Below are positions 1-8,051 of a DNA stretch of 24,345 bases, one piece after another. The stretch is taken from contig CAZZBK010000092.1 in assembly GCA_964652155.1 (NCBI GenBank), positions 1-24,345 on the forward strand. The letters run 5' to 3'. This stretch comes from CAZZBK01 sp964652155. Its GTDB lineage: Bacteria > Planctomycetota > Planctomycetia > Pirellulales > PNKZ01. The notes below the pieces were generated by a model, which saw nothing but the letters and a program-made list of their open reading frames with translations, was not told where the DNA came from and searched no databases. Both the position numbers and the translations under genes were made by a program. How positions within the stretch are numbered: position 1 is the stretch's first letter; each line of letters begins with the position of its first letter.

Positions 1-1165
1 GTGGCTTGAGCCGGGGGAGAAAGACGCAGAGCAGACTCGACACGGCGCAGCACCAGGCGAAGGTGATGGCCGCTTGATCGGGTCGGCCATGCTCGTTGAA
101 CCAGGCCATGCTGGCGGCGACGACCAGCGCGGCGAGCCCCCACACCACCCCCATCGAGAGCGAGCTGGCCACGCGAGGCGCTTCGTGCAGGAGTTGCTGC
201 CCGTAGCTGATCTGCACCGGAAACGAGCTTCCCAAGCTGGCACCGGCCGAGAGCATCAGGATCGGCAGCCACGCGGGGCTCGCTCCGTGCGCGGCCAACA
301 GCAGCGCGGGGGTCGCCACGAGCGGCATGATCCACAGCACGCTTCGCTCCCATGAGCGGCGGACGAGCGTCGAGCAGCCGAGGCCACCCAGGCCGATACC
401 GGCCCAGTACCAGCTTTGCACTTGTCCGATGGTCGCGGTCGACTCGCCGGCCCCCTTCAAAATGTACGCCAAGGCTTGGGGCAGCCCGACCGACGTGACG
501 GCCCGCAACATGCCGATCAGCACGAGCACGCCCAGCGCCGTGTAGCGTCCGCGCAGCAGGTCGGCGAGCGCGATGGGCTGCTTGGCCACGCGCTGGGCGG
601 CCGACGCCTTAGGCGAATGGACCCAGTGCGAGATGAGCGCGAGCACGACAAGCCCGGGAAGGACGCTCCAGGCCAGAGCGCTGAGCCCCCAGTGGCTCAC
701 GACCTCGCCGCTATAGGTGGGCCCGACCGCTTGACCCGCGTAGCCACCCACCATGAAGATCGACATGATTCGGCTACGGTGTTCGGGGGCGAGCGAGCCG
801 ACGGTGGCGGCGGCCTCGGGATGAAACGCGGCGATCCCCATGCCACCGATCACGAGCAGCACGATGAGTGCCGGGGCCGAGTCGACCAGTCCGACGCTGC
901 TGGCCCCCAGGATGCCCAAGAGCGGGCCGACCCACAGTAGCCAGCGGCTGTGATACCGATCGCCCCAGACACCAAAGAAGAATTGGAACAAACTCTGCGA
1001 CAGTCCCCAAGCCGCCAGCGACCATTGCATCTCGGCCGGGGAGAGTCGCAGCTTCGCTTGCAGATCAGGAGCGAGTGGCCCAAGAAACAGCGCGTACACA
1101 TCGACAACAAAGTGCAACAATGTGAGCAGCAGCAAGGCTTGCAACAAATCGCGCGAGAGCGGCAT
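1..1165 (-). CDS. MFS transporter, fosmidomycin-resistance (Fsr)-like, 3' end cut by window edge
   Basis: This is an inner-membrane major facilitator protein, probably a proton-driven exporter or sugar/drug transporter. Reading the minus strand from the ATG at 1165 gives about 388 codons without a stop, running off the left edge. The protein starts MPLSRDLLQALLLLTLLHF and is a series of long hydrophobic segments. The loop after the second or third segment contains GMGIAAFHPEAAATVGS; the FHPEA signature is typical of the Fsr branch of MFS proteins. Family members are about 400 residues with 12 helices, so only the last few residues should be missing. The start lies 15 nt after the stop of the sialidase fusion gene, so it is probably the third gene of that operon. 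A weak purine run (GAAAGAG) sits just upstream. The true substrate cannot be told from sequence; the fosmidomycin link is only a family label. Confidence 0.85.
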   Translation of the reverse strand, partial: MPLSRDLLQALLLLTLLHFVVDVYALFLGPLAPDLQAKLRLSPAEMQWSLAAWGLSQSLFQFFFGVWGDRYHSRWLLWVGPLLGILGASSVGLVDSAPALIVLLVIGGMGIAAFHPEAAATVGSLAPEHRSRIMSIFMVGGYAGQAVGPTYSGEVVSHWGLSALAWSVLPGLVVLALISHWVHSPKASAAQRVAKQPIALADLLRGRYTALGVLVLIGMLRAVTSVGLPQALAYILKGAGESTATIGQVQSWYWAGIGLGGLGCSTLVRRSWERSVLWIMPLVATPALLLAAHGASPAWLPILMLSAGASLGSSFPVQISYGQQLLHEAPRVASSLSMGVVWGLAALVVAASMAWFNEHGRPDQAAITFAWCCAVSSLLCVFLPRLKP

Positions 1166-1180
1166 CCGACACTCTTTCAG

Positions 1181-3223
1181 CTATTCGATACGCACTCGGG
1201 CAAACGCAATCGTCTCGTAGGCCCGAGCGTGGCCGCACTCATACAAGCAGCCGACGACATCGTCGGGCAAGGTCACGAGACAACTGTACGCCGCGGGTCG
1301 CGTGTCGATCAAGTGGCGCGCGATCCACGAGCGGCCGTCGTCGCGGCTCACGCGCAGCGTCATCTGCTCGCGCTTGCTGGCGTGGGCCGGGTTGCTAAAC
1401 ACGAGCCGATCGCCCGAGCGGATCAGGCTTCCTTGGCAGCCGGGGTCGACGAGCGCGGGCTGCTTTTCGAGCGCGCTCCAGGTCAGTCCCTGATCGCGGC
1501 TGAGGCTGTGCAGGCGTTGCCCCTCTCCCTTGGGATGCGGTCGCATACTCATCAGCAGCGAGCCGTCATGCAACTCGGCGACGGCACTCTCGCCGCCGCC
1601 GCTCGCGGTCGAGCCGCCCAAGTGCCAGCTGCGCCCTTGGTCGTCGCTGTAGATCACATGGGCGGCTTGCTCGTGTGACTTCCTCAGCGAGTGATGGCAG
1701 GGCACGACGAGCCGTCCGCTCGAGAGTTGAATGCCGTTGCCAGGCCCGGTGCCGTACCAACCCCAATGCGGATCGCGGGTCGTGGCGCTGATTTCGGCGA
1801 GTGGCGACCAACTCTGGCCGTCGTCGGTGCTCGACGTGAGCCAGACGGTGCGCGGCTGCTGGCTCGTGCCGAGCTCGATCGCGGTTTGCTTGTCGCTCCC
1901 CAGGTTGCGTGTCAGCAGTAGGAAGATTGTGCCTGACTTGTCGTCGACCACCGGAGACGGATTGCCGATCGTGTTGTCGGCCTCGTCGGCAACGACTTGC
2001 AGAGGTCCCCATGTCAGGCCGCCATCGGTGCTGCGCCGCAGCACGGTGTCGATATTGCCCGTGTCGTTGCCGGCCTCTTTGCGTCCCTCGGCGAAGGCGA
2101 GCAGCGTGCCCAACTTGCTTCGCACGATGGCCGGTATGCGGAACGTGTGATAATCGTGCTGGCGAGCGGTGAACACGCTCACGCGGTCGAGCACGGCGGG
2201 GTCGGCTGTGAGCGGCAAGGCGAGCGCGAGCGCCATGCTGCTCCAGGCACTCGCGGCGATGGAAATGAATTGGTGCTTAGAGTGCGGAAAGCCGCTCTCG
2301 AAATACGTCTGAAACGGCTTCGAGCGACTCGTGACGAGCCACGAGCCGTCGGTGTGTTGCGTTTTGAGCAAATAGGCGAGCCCGCGCTGATACGCGGCGT
2401 CGTTGGTCTTGAGTTGGCCTGACTCGGCGAGTGCGACGAGGGCGAGCCCGGTGGCGTAGGCATCGCCGTCCAGGTCTTTTGTCTGGCTCCACGAGCCATC
2501 GTCGCGTTGCGATTCTTTCAGCGGTTGGGCTGCCTCGCGGAGGTCTTCGTTCTCGGCGAGCGACCAAGTGAGTCCCAGCAAGCGAAACGCGGCGTCCTCG
2601 GTGTGTTGCGGTTGCGTGACGAGCAGCCAGGCTTGAGCCCGTTCGACGCGCTGCACGTCGGCCGCATCGCGCCGCGGTTGGGTCATCAAGCCTTGCACGG
2701 CCAGCGCGGTCGCGGTGAAGTGACTGTCTTCCAGGGGTGGGCGATGCGTCTGGATATGCCACGCGCCATCGTCACGCTGTCGCTTGCGCAAGAACTGCAC
2801 GAGGGCGTCGGCCGCGGCGCGGTCGCTCCAGGCGGCATCGTGGAGCGTGCGGAGGGCATAGCCGGCCGAGTACGGTCCGCCGGGCGCACCCTGTCCGGCG
2901 ATGAGTTGCTCGCTTCGGCCGAGATAATAGTCGTGCGTGAACTGGGCCTCGCTCAGTTTGCCTTGCGGGGCAGTGTCGATTCCATGCTGCCACGCGACGC
3001 GCCCGGCCATGGCGCTGAGCGCCTGATGATGACACGAGAAGCACTGTCGCTGCCGCTGATACTCGGCCGCACTGCTGCGAATGAGTGCGAGCGCCTTGCT
3101 TGCCGCGGCGCGCACGGTTGCCGGCGAGAGCACATCGTCGGCCGAGAGGGTGAGCGCGGGGCAGACGACGAGCGTCAGGCCCATGAGGATCGACAAGGCG
3201 GCGAGTCGCGTGGAGTTGCTCAC
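1181..3223 (-). CDS. Secreted fusion: CxxCH motif, squalene-cyclase-like alpha-alpha toroid, C-terminal sialidase
   Basis: A 680-residue protein predicted to be exported. The GTG at 3223 is chosen as start because it overlaps the upstream stop (GTGA) and is followed by a signal peptide (residues 1-28, hydrophobic core LAALSILMGLTLVVCPALTL). Upstream in-frame codons only read through the oxidoreductase gene. Residues 61-65 are CFSCH, a CxxCH motif usually seen in haem c proteins. Residues about 100-340 hold repeats with QW-like motifs: RQRDDGAWH (148-156), SQRDDGSWS (238-246) and TQHTDGSWL (288-296), as in prenyltransferase/squalene-cyclase toroids. Residues 350-680 are a BNR sialidase: FRIP at 361-364, five Asp boxes (STDGGLTW, STDDGQSW, SDDQGRSW, SRDQGLTW, SRDDGRSW), candidate catalytic Glu545 and Tyr646. 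The sialidase half looks active; the role of the toroid is unknown. Cyclase activity is unlikely because no DxDD motif is seen. Confidence 0.85.
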   Translation of the reverse strand: MSNSTRLAALSILMGLTLVVCPALTLSADDVLSPATVRAAASKALALIRSSAAEYQRQRQCFSCHHQALSAMAGRVAWQHGIDTAPQGKLSEAQFTHDYYLGRSEQLIAGQGAPGGPYSAGYALRTLHDAAWSDRAAADALVQFLRKRQRDDGAWHIQTHRPPLEDSHFTATALAVQGLMTQPRRDAADVQRVERAQAWLLVTQPQHTEDAAFRLLGLTWSLAENEDLREAAQPLKESQRDDGSWSQTKDLDGDAYATGLALVALAESGQLKTNDAAYQRGLAYLLKTQHTDGSWLVTSRSKPFQTYFESGFPHSKHQFISIAASAWSSMALALALPLTADPAVLDRVSVFTARQHDYHTFRIPAIVRSKLGTLLAFAEGRKEAGNDTGNIDTVLRRSTDGGLTWGPLQVVADEADNTIGNPSPVVDDKSGTIFLLLTRNLGSDKQTAIELGTSQQPRTVWLTSSTDDGQSWSPLAEISATTRDPHWGWYGTGPGNGIQLSSGRLVVPCHHSLRKSHEQAAHVIYSDDQGRSWHLGGSTASGGGESAVAELHDGSLLMSMRPHPKGEGQRLHSLSRDQGLTWSALEKQPALVDPGCQGSLIRSGDRLVFSNPAHASKREQMTLRVSRDDGRSWIARHLIDTRPAAYSCLVTLPDDVVGCLYECGHARAYETIAFARVRIE

Positions 3224-4209
3224 GGTTGCAGCACAATTTTTCCGGCCAGCGTGCCGGCCTTGCGCAGGGTGTTGTCTTCCTGCAACTGATGAGCCCGCGC
3301 GGCTTCGCTGAGCGCGAACACACGATCGATGCGGGGGCGGTACGCGCGGTTGCTCTGCCAGGTGTTGATCTCCTCGGCCGCGACACGCTGCTCGTCGGGG
3401 CTGGCGTTGAACATGGCAAAGCCGTGCAGCGAGCAATCCTTGACGTAGAACGGTCCCACGGGGAAGGTGGGTCGCGCTTCGCGCCCGGCCATCAGGATCA
3501 TGCGCCCGCGCGGCGCGAGCAGAGCGACGGCCCGTTCAAAGTCCGGCTCGCGGAGCGTCTCCCAATAGACGTTGACTCCGCTGGGGGCAAATTCCTTGAT
3601 CCGCTCGTCGACGTTTTCGGTCTTGTAGTTGATGACCTGATCGGCACCCAGGCCGCGGGCGAAAGACGCTTTCTCGGCGCTGCCGACGGTGGTGATGACC
3701 CGCGCGCCGATCGCCTTGGCCATTTGCACGACGGTCGAGCCGACGCCGCCGGTGCCGCCGTTGACGAAGATGGTCTCGCCGCGTTTGAGTTGTGCGAACA
3801 GGCGGAGTCCCAAGTGGCCGGTGATGCCCACCAGCGCGCCCGCCGCGGCCGACTCGTCACTCACGTTGGCCGGGGTGGGGTAGAGCCAACCCTCGTCGAC
3901 CGCCGCCAACTCGGCGAACGAGCCTTGCCGGCCGAACAGCCCTTGATTGCTGCCCCAGACGCGATCGCCCACGTGGAACCGGCTCCCTGGGAACGATTGC
4001 TCGACGACCCCCGCGAGATCGCAACCGATGATGTAGGGCCAGGGCAGGTTCATCTTGATGTTGCCGGCGCGAATGTAAGTGTCGATCGGGTTGACCGCGA
4101 CGGCCTTGACCCGCACGAGCACCTGTTGGCCCTGTGGCTTGGGGTCGGGCAGATCGCCAACCTCGATCGACTCGGGGGGTCCGCTCTGGCGAATGAAGGC
4201 GGCTTTCAT
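3220..4209 (-). CDS. NADPH:quinone oxidoreductase, MDR superfamily (zinc-free)
   Basis: A 329-residue medium-chain dehydrogenase/reductase of the quinone oxidoreductase group, a cytosolic NADPH-dependent reductase of quinones or enones. It begins MKAAFIRQSGPPESIEVGD, the usual MDR opening, has NPIDTYIRAG near residue 41 and the nucleotide-binding glycine motif NGGTGGVGSTVVQMAKAIGA in the middle. The cysteine cluster of the structural zinc site in alcohol dehydrogenases is absent, which supports the QOR assignment. The length is normal for the family. The start ATG at 4209 has no clear Shine-Dalgarno sequence. Its stop overlaps the GTG of the toroid-sialidase gene by 4 nt, so translation of the two is probably coupled. 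It is the first gene of the minus-strand operon and is divergent from the DUF4838 gene. The physiological substrate is unknown. Confidence 0.9.
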   Translation of the reverse strand: MKAAFIRQSGPPESIEVGDLPDPKPQGQQVLVRVKAVAVNPIDTYIRAGNIKMNLPWPYIIGCDLAGVVEQSFPGSRFHVGDRVWGSNQGLFGRQGSFAELAAVDEGWLYPTPANVSDESAAAGALVGITGHLGLRLFAQLKRGETIFVNGGTGGVGSTVVQMAKAIGARVITTVGSAEKASFARGLGADQVINYKTENVDERIKEFAPSGVNVYWETLREPDFERAVALLAPRGRMILMAGREARPTFPVGPFYVKDCSLHGFAMFNASPDEQRVAAEEINTWQSNRAYRPRIDRVFALSEAARAHQLQEDNTLRKAGTLAGKIVLQP

Positions 4210-4386
4210 GAGCTACTCGACGGTTGAAGACAAGCGTTGGGAAGAGAACCGATATCTTGAAGCGCCGCGCGGCGAATTGCAAGCCTGCGTGAAGCGAGTG
4301 AGCTGGGCGCGACAATAAGACCCCATCGAGTCAGCGTCGGCCCGGTTGTCGGACGATCGCTGACACCGTGGTAGCCGCGGAATCAA

Positions 4387-4416
4387 TTGTGATGGGGAAA
4401 AAAGTGTCGGTACAAT
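4387..4416 (+). promoter_or_regulatory. Sigma70-type promoter candidate for the DUF4838 gene
   Basis: TTGTGA at 4387-4392 and TACAAT at 4411-4416 are separated by 18 nt. TACAAT matches the -10 consensus at five of six positions, in a short AT-richer island with an A-run (4398-4403) inside otherwise GC-rich DNA. Transcription would start near 4423, leaving a leader of about 70 nt before the ATG at 4491. It sits in the divergent gap between the oxidoreductase and DUF4838 genes. This is a pattern match only. Confidence 0.45.
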
Positions 4417-4490
4417 GGTCGGCTGACGGAGCGTGTCGTGCCGTCTACACGCCTTGAATGCCCCTTACTCGTATCCGCTGCGGAACTCGC

Positions 4491-6332
4491 ATGAACCGAA
4501 TGGGTGTTGAGAAGCTCACGGTGTTGACCGTGCTGCTGCTGGCGTCGTTGCCCGCATTGTCGGCCGCCGAGCGCGAAGTCACCCTCGTCGAGCACCGCCA
4601 GAGCCACTATGTGATCGGCCTTGCCGCGGATGCCCCTGAGACGATCAAGCTCGCCGCGCGGGAACTTCAGCACACGATCCAGCAGTCCACCGGGGTCCTA
4701 TTGCCGATCACGAGCGATGCCTCGATCACGCCGGCAATCTCGCTTAAGTCGGACGGCACGTTGCCGCATGACGGTTTCGAGATCCGGATCGATGGACAGA
4801 ATGTGGTCATCAGGGGCAATGACAACCAGGCACCGTCGAGCCCAGACGTCTGGTTCGTGCCCAGTCACGGCACGCGTTTTGGCGTGCAGGAGTTCCTGGA
4901 GCGATTTGTGGGAGCACGCTGGCTGTTTCCAGGTCCACTGGGCGAGGACGTTCCGCAGTGTGCCGTGTTGCGCCTGGCGATGAGAGAGCCCGTTCGCGGG
5001 GCACCGAGCCTGGCCACGCGCTCGCTGGCGTATGTGGGGGAGAGCGATCCGAGCACCGTGGGCAGGCCCAAGTCGGCGACCACCACCTGGATGCAACGGC
5101 AGCGGCTCACGAATGCGTTTCATCCGTTCGTGACCGGCTACGGACATGCGTGGGATGATTATCTGACGCCGGCCGACATGGAGGCGCATCCTGAATGGCG
5201 GTCCTCGAACGGCGAGGCGGTGCGCAACGGCAAGGTGAAATTCTTCTGCACCACGGCGCCGGGCGTGGTCGAGACGTTCACACGGCGCGTGATCGAGAGC
5301 ATGGACCGCTATCCGACGCGCGAGATGATTTCGATTTCGCCCACCGACGGCGGCGGTTTTTGTGCCTGCGAACGATGCGCTCCGCTCATCAGTCTCGACC
5401 CGCACGGCAAGAAGAACCACGCCTTGGCCATCCTGACCTTCTACAAGCAAGTCGCCGAGGTCATTGAGCGCGAGCGACCTGGCAGACGGCTCGGCGGATT
5501 CGTGTATTACAACTATCAATACCCGCCCCCCGCGCCCCCCGCGTTGCCCGACAATCTCTCGCTCTGCTGGGCACCGCTGAACTATTACGGCTACGGATTG
5601 CTCAAGCCGCTCTACCGGGCCGAGTTCGAGTCGGTCATGAAGCGCTGGAGCGAGATCGCGCCGCGCTTCTACTATCACAACTACTCGACCTGGATGCGTA
5701 GTTTTCACGGCGCTCCGCTGCCGGTATCGCTCGATATTATCAAGCGCGAGATCCCTGCCGCCGCCAACAACCATGCCTGGGGAGCACGCATGGTCGGCTC
5801 CAGCGCTTGGGGCGTCAATGCGCCCATCAACTACCTGCTTGCCAAGCAAATGTGGAATGCTCAGCTCGATGTCAGCGCGACGCTCGACGAGTGGCTCGAG
5901 CGCGCCTATGGACCGGGCTGGCGACATATTCGTCAACTCCACGACGAACTTGATGCCCGAATGCTCGCGCATAAAGAATCGCAGTCGCCGGTCTATAAGG
6001 GGAGCCAGTATGAAGTGAACGAAGACGTGATGAAGAACCTCTACGCTCCGTTCTTTCCCAGTCTCGAGCGGCACTACCTCGACGCCCTTGCGCGCTGCCG
6101 TACCGACCCACAGCGACAACGGCTCGCCATGTTCGGTCATAACCTCACGCAGCTCCACTACGCGCTTTGCAAGGCCGGCCTGATCGCCGACAACGCCCGT
6201 TCCATCTTCCACCGCGATGACCCGGCCTTTGCGAAATTTCTGCACGAGATGGAATCTCATTTCAGCCTATACCGCGACAGCCGCGGCATCGATCACGGTC
6301 CGATCTGGAAGGGTGAATGGAGCGCCCCGTGA
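4491..6332 (+). CDS. Secreted DUF4838 domain protein (glycoside-hydrolase-like)
   Basis: About 613 residues, predicted to be exported. The start is taken as ATG 4491 (MNRMGVEK...) because a clean signal peptide follows (LTVLTVLLLASLPALSAAER). ATG 4458 would add 11 residues before it and ATG 4500 would remove three. The N-terminal part (about residues 30-130) resembles the alpha-glucuronidase/GH20b-like substrate-binding domain, with KLAARELQHTIQQSTGV. The middle holds the DUF4838 hallmark ISISPTDGGGFCACERC followed by an aromatic-rich region (FVYYNYQYPP, FYYHNYSTW, WAPLNYYGYG) typical of a sugar-binding TIM-barrel-like fold. The C-terminal third has LAKQMWNAQLDVSATLDEWLERAYG, also typical of the family. 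Planctomycetes and Bacteroidetes often carry such proteins near sulfatases and hydrolases, and a sulfatase follows 186 nt downstream. Enzymatic activity and substrate are not established. Confidence 0.8.
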   Translation: MNRMGVEKLTVLTVLLLASLPALSAAEREVTLVEHRQSHYVIGLAADAPETIKLAARELQHTIQQSTGVLLPITSDASITPAISLKSDGTLPHDGFEIRIDGQNVVIRGNDNQAPSSPDVWFVPSHGTRFGVQEFLERFVGARWLFPGPLGEDVPQCAVLRLAMREPVRGAPSLATRSLAYVGESDPSTVGRPKSATTTWMQRQRLTNAFHPFVTGYGHAWDDYLTPADMEAHPEWRSSNGEAVRNGKVKFFCTTAPGVVETFTRRVIESMDRYPTREMISISPTDGGGFCACERCAPLISLDPHGKKNHALAILTFYKQVAEVIERERPGRRLGGFVYYNYQYPPPAPPALPDNLSLCWAPLNYYGYGLLKPLYRAEFESVMKRWSEIAPRFYYHNYSTWMRSFHGAPLPVSLDIIKREIPAAANNHAWGARMVGSSAWGVNAPINYLLAKQMWNAQLDVSATLDEWLERAYGPGWRHIRQLHDELDARMLAHKESQSPVYKGSQYEVNEDVMKNLYAPFFPSLERHYLDALARCRTDPQRQRLAMFGHNLTQLHYALCKAGLIADNARSIFHRDDPAFAKFLHEMESHFSLYRDSRGIDHGPIWKGEWSAP

Positions 6333-6518
6333 AGGCCGCCACGGCAGCCTCAGCACCCACAAAACCGATCTCGAGCGACTCGTCGCGTTGCAATTGGATT
6401 CGCCCGAGGGGAGAATCTTGCCAAGCCCATGCGTTTCCAGTTGGCCCCAATTTTGTGCCGTGGCGTGCGCCGTTGGGCCTAACATGACGGAAGCGAAACA
6501 CCCTGTGCGAGAATCATC

Positions 6519-7976
6519 ATGCGACTTGCTTTACTCACCCTGGCGTTGCTCCTGATCGCGAGTGGCTCACACGCCGCCGAGGCGAAACAGCCCAACATCG
6601 TCTACTTCATCATCGACGAGTTGGGTTACTACGAGCTCTCGTCGATGGGGCACAGCGTGCACCGCACGCCGAACATCGATCGCCTGATGGGCCAAGGGGT
6701 GCGCTTCACGCAGTGCCTAGCCGGCGGCGCGGTCTGCGCGCCGACACGCTGCTCGCTGCTCACCGGTAAACACGCCGGACACATGAGCGTCCGCAGCAAT
6801 GGCGGCTTCGAGCCGTTGCGCGAAGGGGAAGAGACCCTCGGGTCCATGCTCAAACGCGCCGGCTATGCCACGGGCGGGTTCGGCAAATGGGGCAACGGCG
6901 GCCGCGGCACCTCGGGCGTCCCCGAGAAGCACGGCTTCGACGTCTTCTTCGGATACTACGATCAGGTCCACGCCCACACGTTCTTTCCCAAGTACCTGAT
7001 TCGCAACAGCCAAGAAGTGCCGCTCGCGGGGAACACGGGCAATCCGCAACAGGGCGAAACCTTTAGTCAGTACCGGATCGTCGACGAGGCCAAGCAGTTC
7101 ATTCGCGCGAACCAAGACCGGCCGTTCTTCGCCTACATGGCCTGGACCCCGCCGCACGGCCGCTGGGGAATCCCCGAGAGCGATCCCTCGTGGCAGTTGT
7201 ACAAAGACGCCGACTTCAAGGCGGGATCCAACAACACGCGCGACGCACGCATATACGCCGCGATGGTCAATCTGGTCGATCGTCAGTTGCAAGAAATTCG
7301 CGACCTGCTCGCCGAACTGAAGCTGACCGACAACACGATCCTCGTCTTCACGGGTGACAACGGCGCGTTCAGCTACTTCAAAGACGCGGAGCATCCCGAC
7401 GGGCTATTCCGGCCGAACATCGACCCGCGCACGGGCGCGAAGTTTCGCGGCTTCAAGGGGCAGTTATATGAAGGGGGCCTGCGCGTGCCGGCGGTCGTGT
7501 ACTGGCCCGGTAAGATCGACGGCGGCCGCACGAGCGATCTGCTCTGCTATTATCCCGACATGATGCCCACGCTCGCCGAGTTGGCCGGCGCCAAGTGCCC
7601 CAGCGACACCGATGGCATCTCGATCGTGCCCGAGTTGCTCGGCGAGCAAGCCGCCGGCCGCAAACAAGCTCAGCACGAGTATTTATACTGGGAGCACAAC
7701 AAAGACACGGCCGTGCGGATGGGTTCGTGGAAGGCGATTCGCGTCGGCGGAAGCGACAAGCCCTGGGAGCTTTACGATCTGCGCAACGACATCAGCGAGT
7801 CACGTAATGTGGCTGCCGAGCAGAGTGCCGTGTTGGCGCAAATGCAACGGTATGCCGCCGCGGCGCACACCGACGTGCAACTCGGCACGGTCTACGATCG
7901 CGCGTTGGTCAACAAGGACCGCGACTATCTAGGCGATGGCTCGACGATCAACATCGGCAAGGCGAAGAAGAAGTAA
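6519..7976 (+). CDS. Secreted sulfatase (formylglycine-dependent, arylsulfatase family)
   Basis: A 485-residue type I sulfatase that hydrolyses sulfate esters, probably outside the cytoplasm. Residues 1-20 are a signal peptide (MRLALLTLALLLIASGSHAA). The catalytic cysteine to be converted to formylglycine is Cys73 in CAPTRCSLLTG, which fits CxPxR followed by LTG. The N-terminal metal motif reads IIDELGYYELS instead of the common DDLGYGDLG, so the second acid is Glu34. GKWGNGG around residue 125 replaces the usual GKWHLG, keeping the lysine but changing the following histidine. TGDNGAF supplies the later Asp-Asn metal ligands. Length is normal. The start has only a weak purine-rich ribosome site (GCGAGAA). 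It follows the DUF4838 gene in the same direction across 186 nt, which may contain its own weak promoter (TTGCAA 6388-6393, GAGAAT 6411-6416). Its substrate is unknown; the pairing suggests a sulfated polysaccharide. Confidence 0.93.
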   Translation: MRLALLTLALLLIASGSHAAEAKQPNIVYFIIDELGYYELSSMGHSVHRTPNIDRLMGQGVRFTQCLAGGAVCAPTRCSLLTGKHAGHMSVRSNGGFEPLREGEETLGSMLKRAGYATGGFGKWGNGGRGTSGVPEKHGFDVFFGYYDQVHAHTFFPKYLIRNSQEVPLAGNTGNPQQGETFSQYRIVDEAKQFIRANQDRPFFAYMAWTPPHGRWGIPESDPSWQLYKDADFKAGSNNTRDARIYAAMVNLVDRQLQEIRDLLAELKLTDNTILVFTGDNGAFSYFKDAEHPDGLFRPNIDPRTGAKFRGFKGQLYEGGLRVPAVVYWPGKIDGGRTSDLLCYYPDMMPTLAELAGAKCPSDTDGISIVPELLGEQAAGRKQAQHEYLYWEHNKDTAVRMGSWKAIRVGGSDKPWELYDLRNDISESRNVAAEQSAVLAQMQRYAAAAHTDVQLGTVYDRALVNKDRDYLGDGSTINIGKAKKK

Positions 7977-8015
7977 GGTCCGCACGCTGTGTATTCCTGC
8001 CACTATGTCCACTGG

Positions 8016-8035
8016 ATGCCCGCCTGCGCGGGCAT
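8016..8035. terminator. Perfect 8-bp hairpin between convergent genes
   Basis: ATGCCCGC and GCGGGCAT form a perfect 8-bp stem with a 4-nt loop. It sits in the 75-nt gap between the convergent sulfatase and M50 protease genes. There is no long T-run, so it is either a weak bidirectional terminator or a small palindromic intergenic repeat (REP-like). Confidence 0.5.
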
Positions 8036-8051
8036 GAGAGGGTCAGGGCGT

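Noticed and set aside
4698..6260. Open frame of about 520 codons opposite the DUF4838 gene
   Set aside because: Antisense shadow of a strongly recognisable gene, with no signal peptide, motif or plausible composition.
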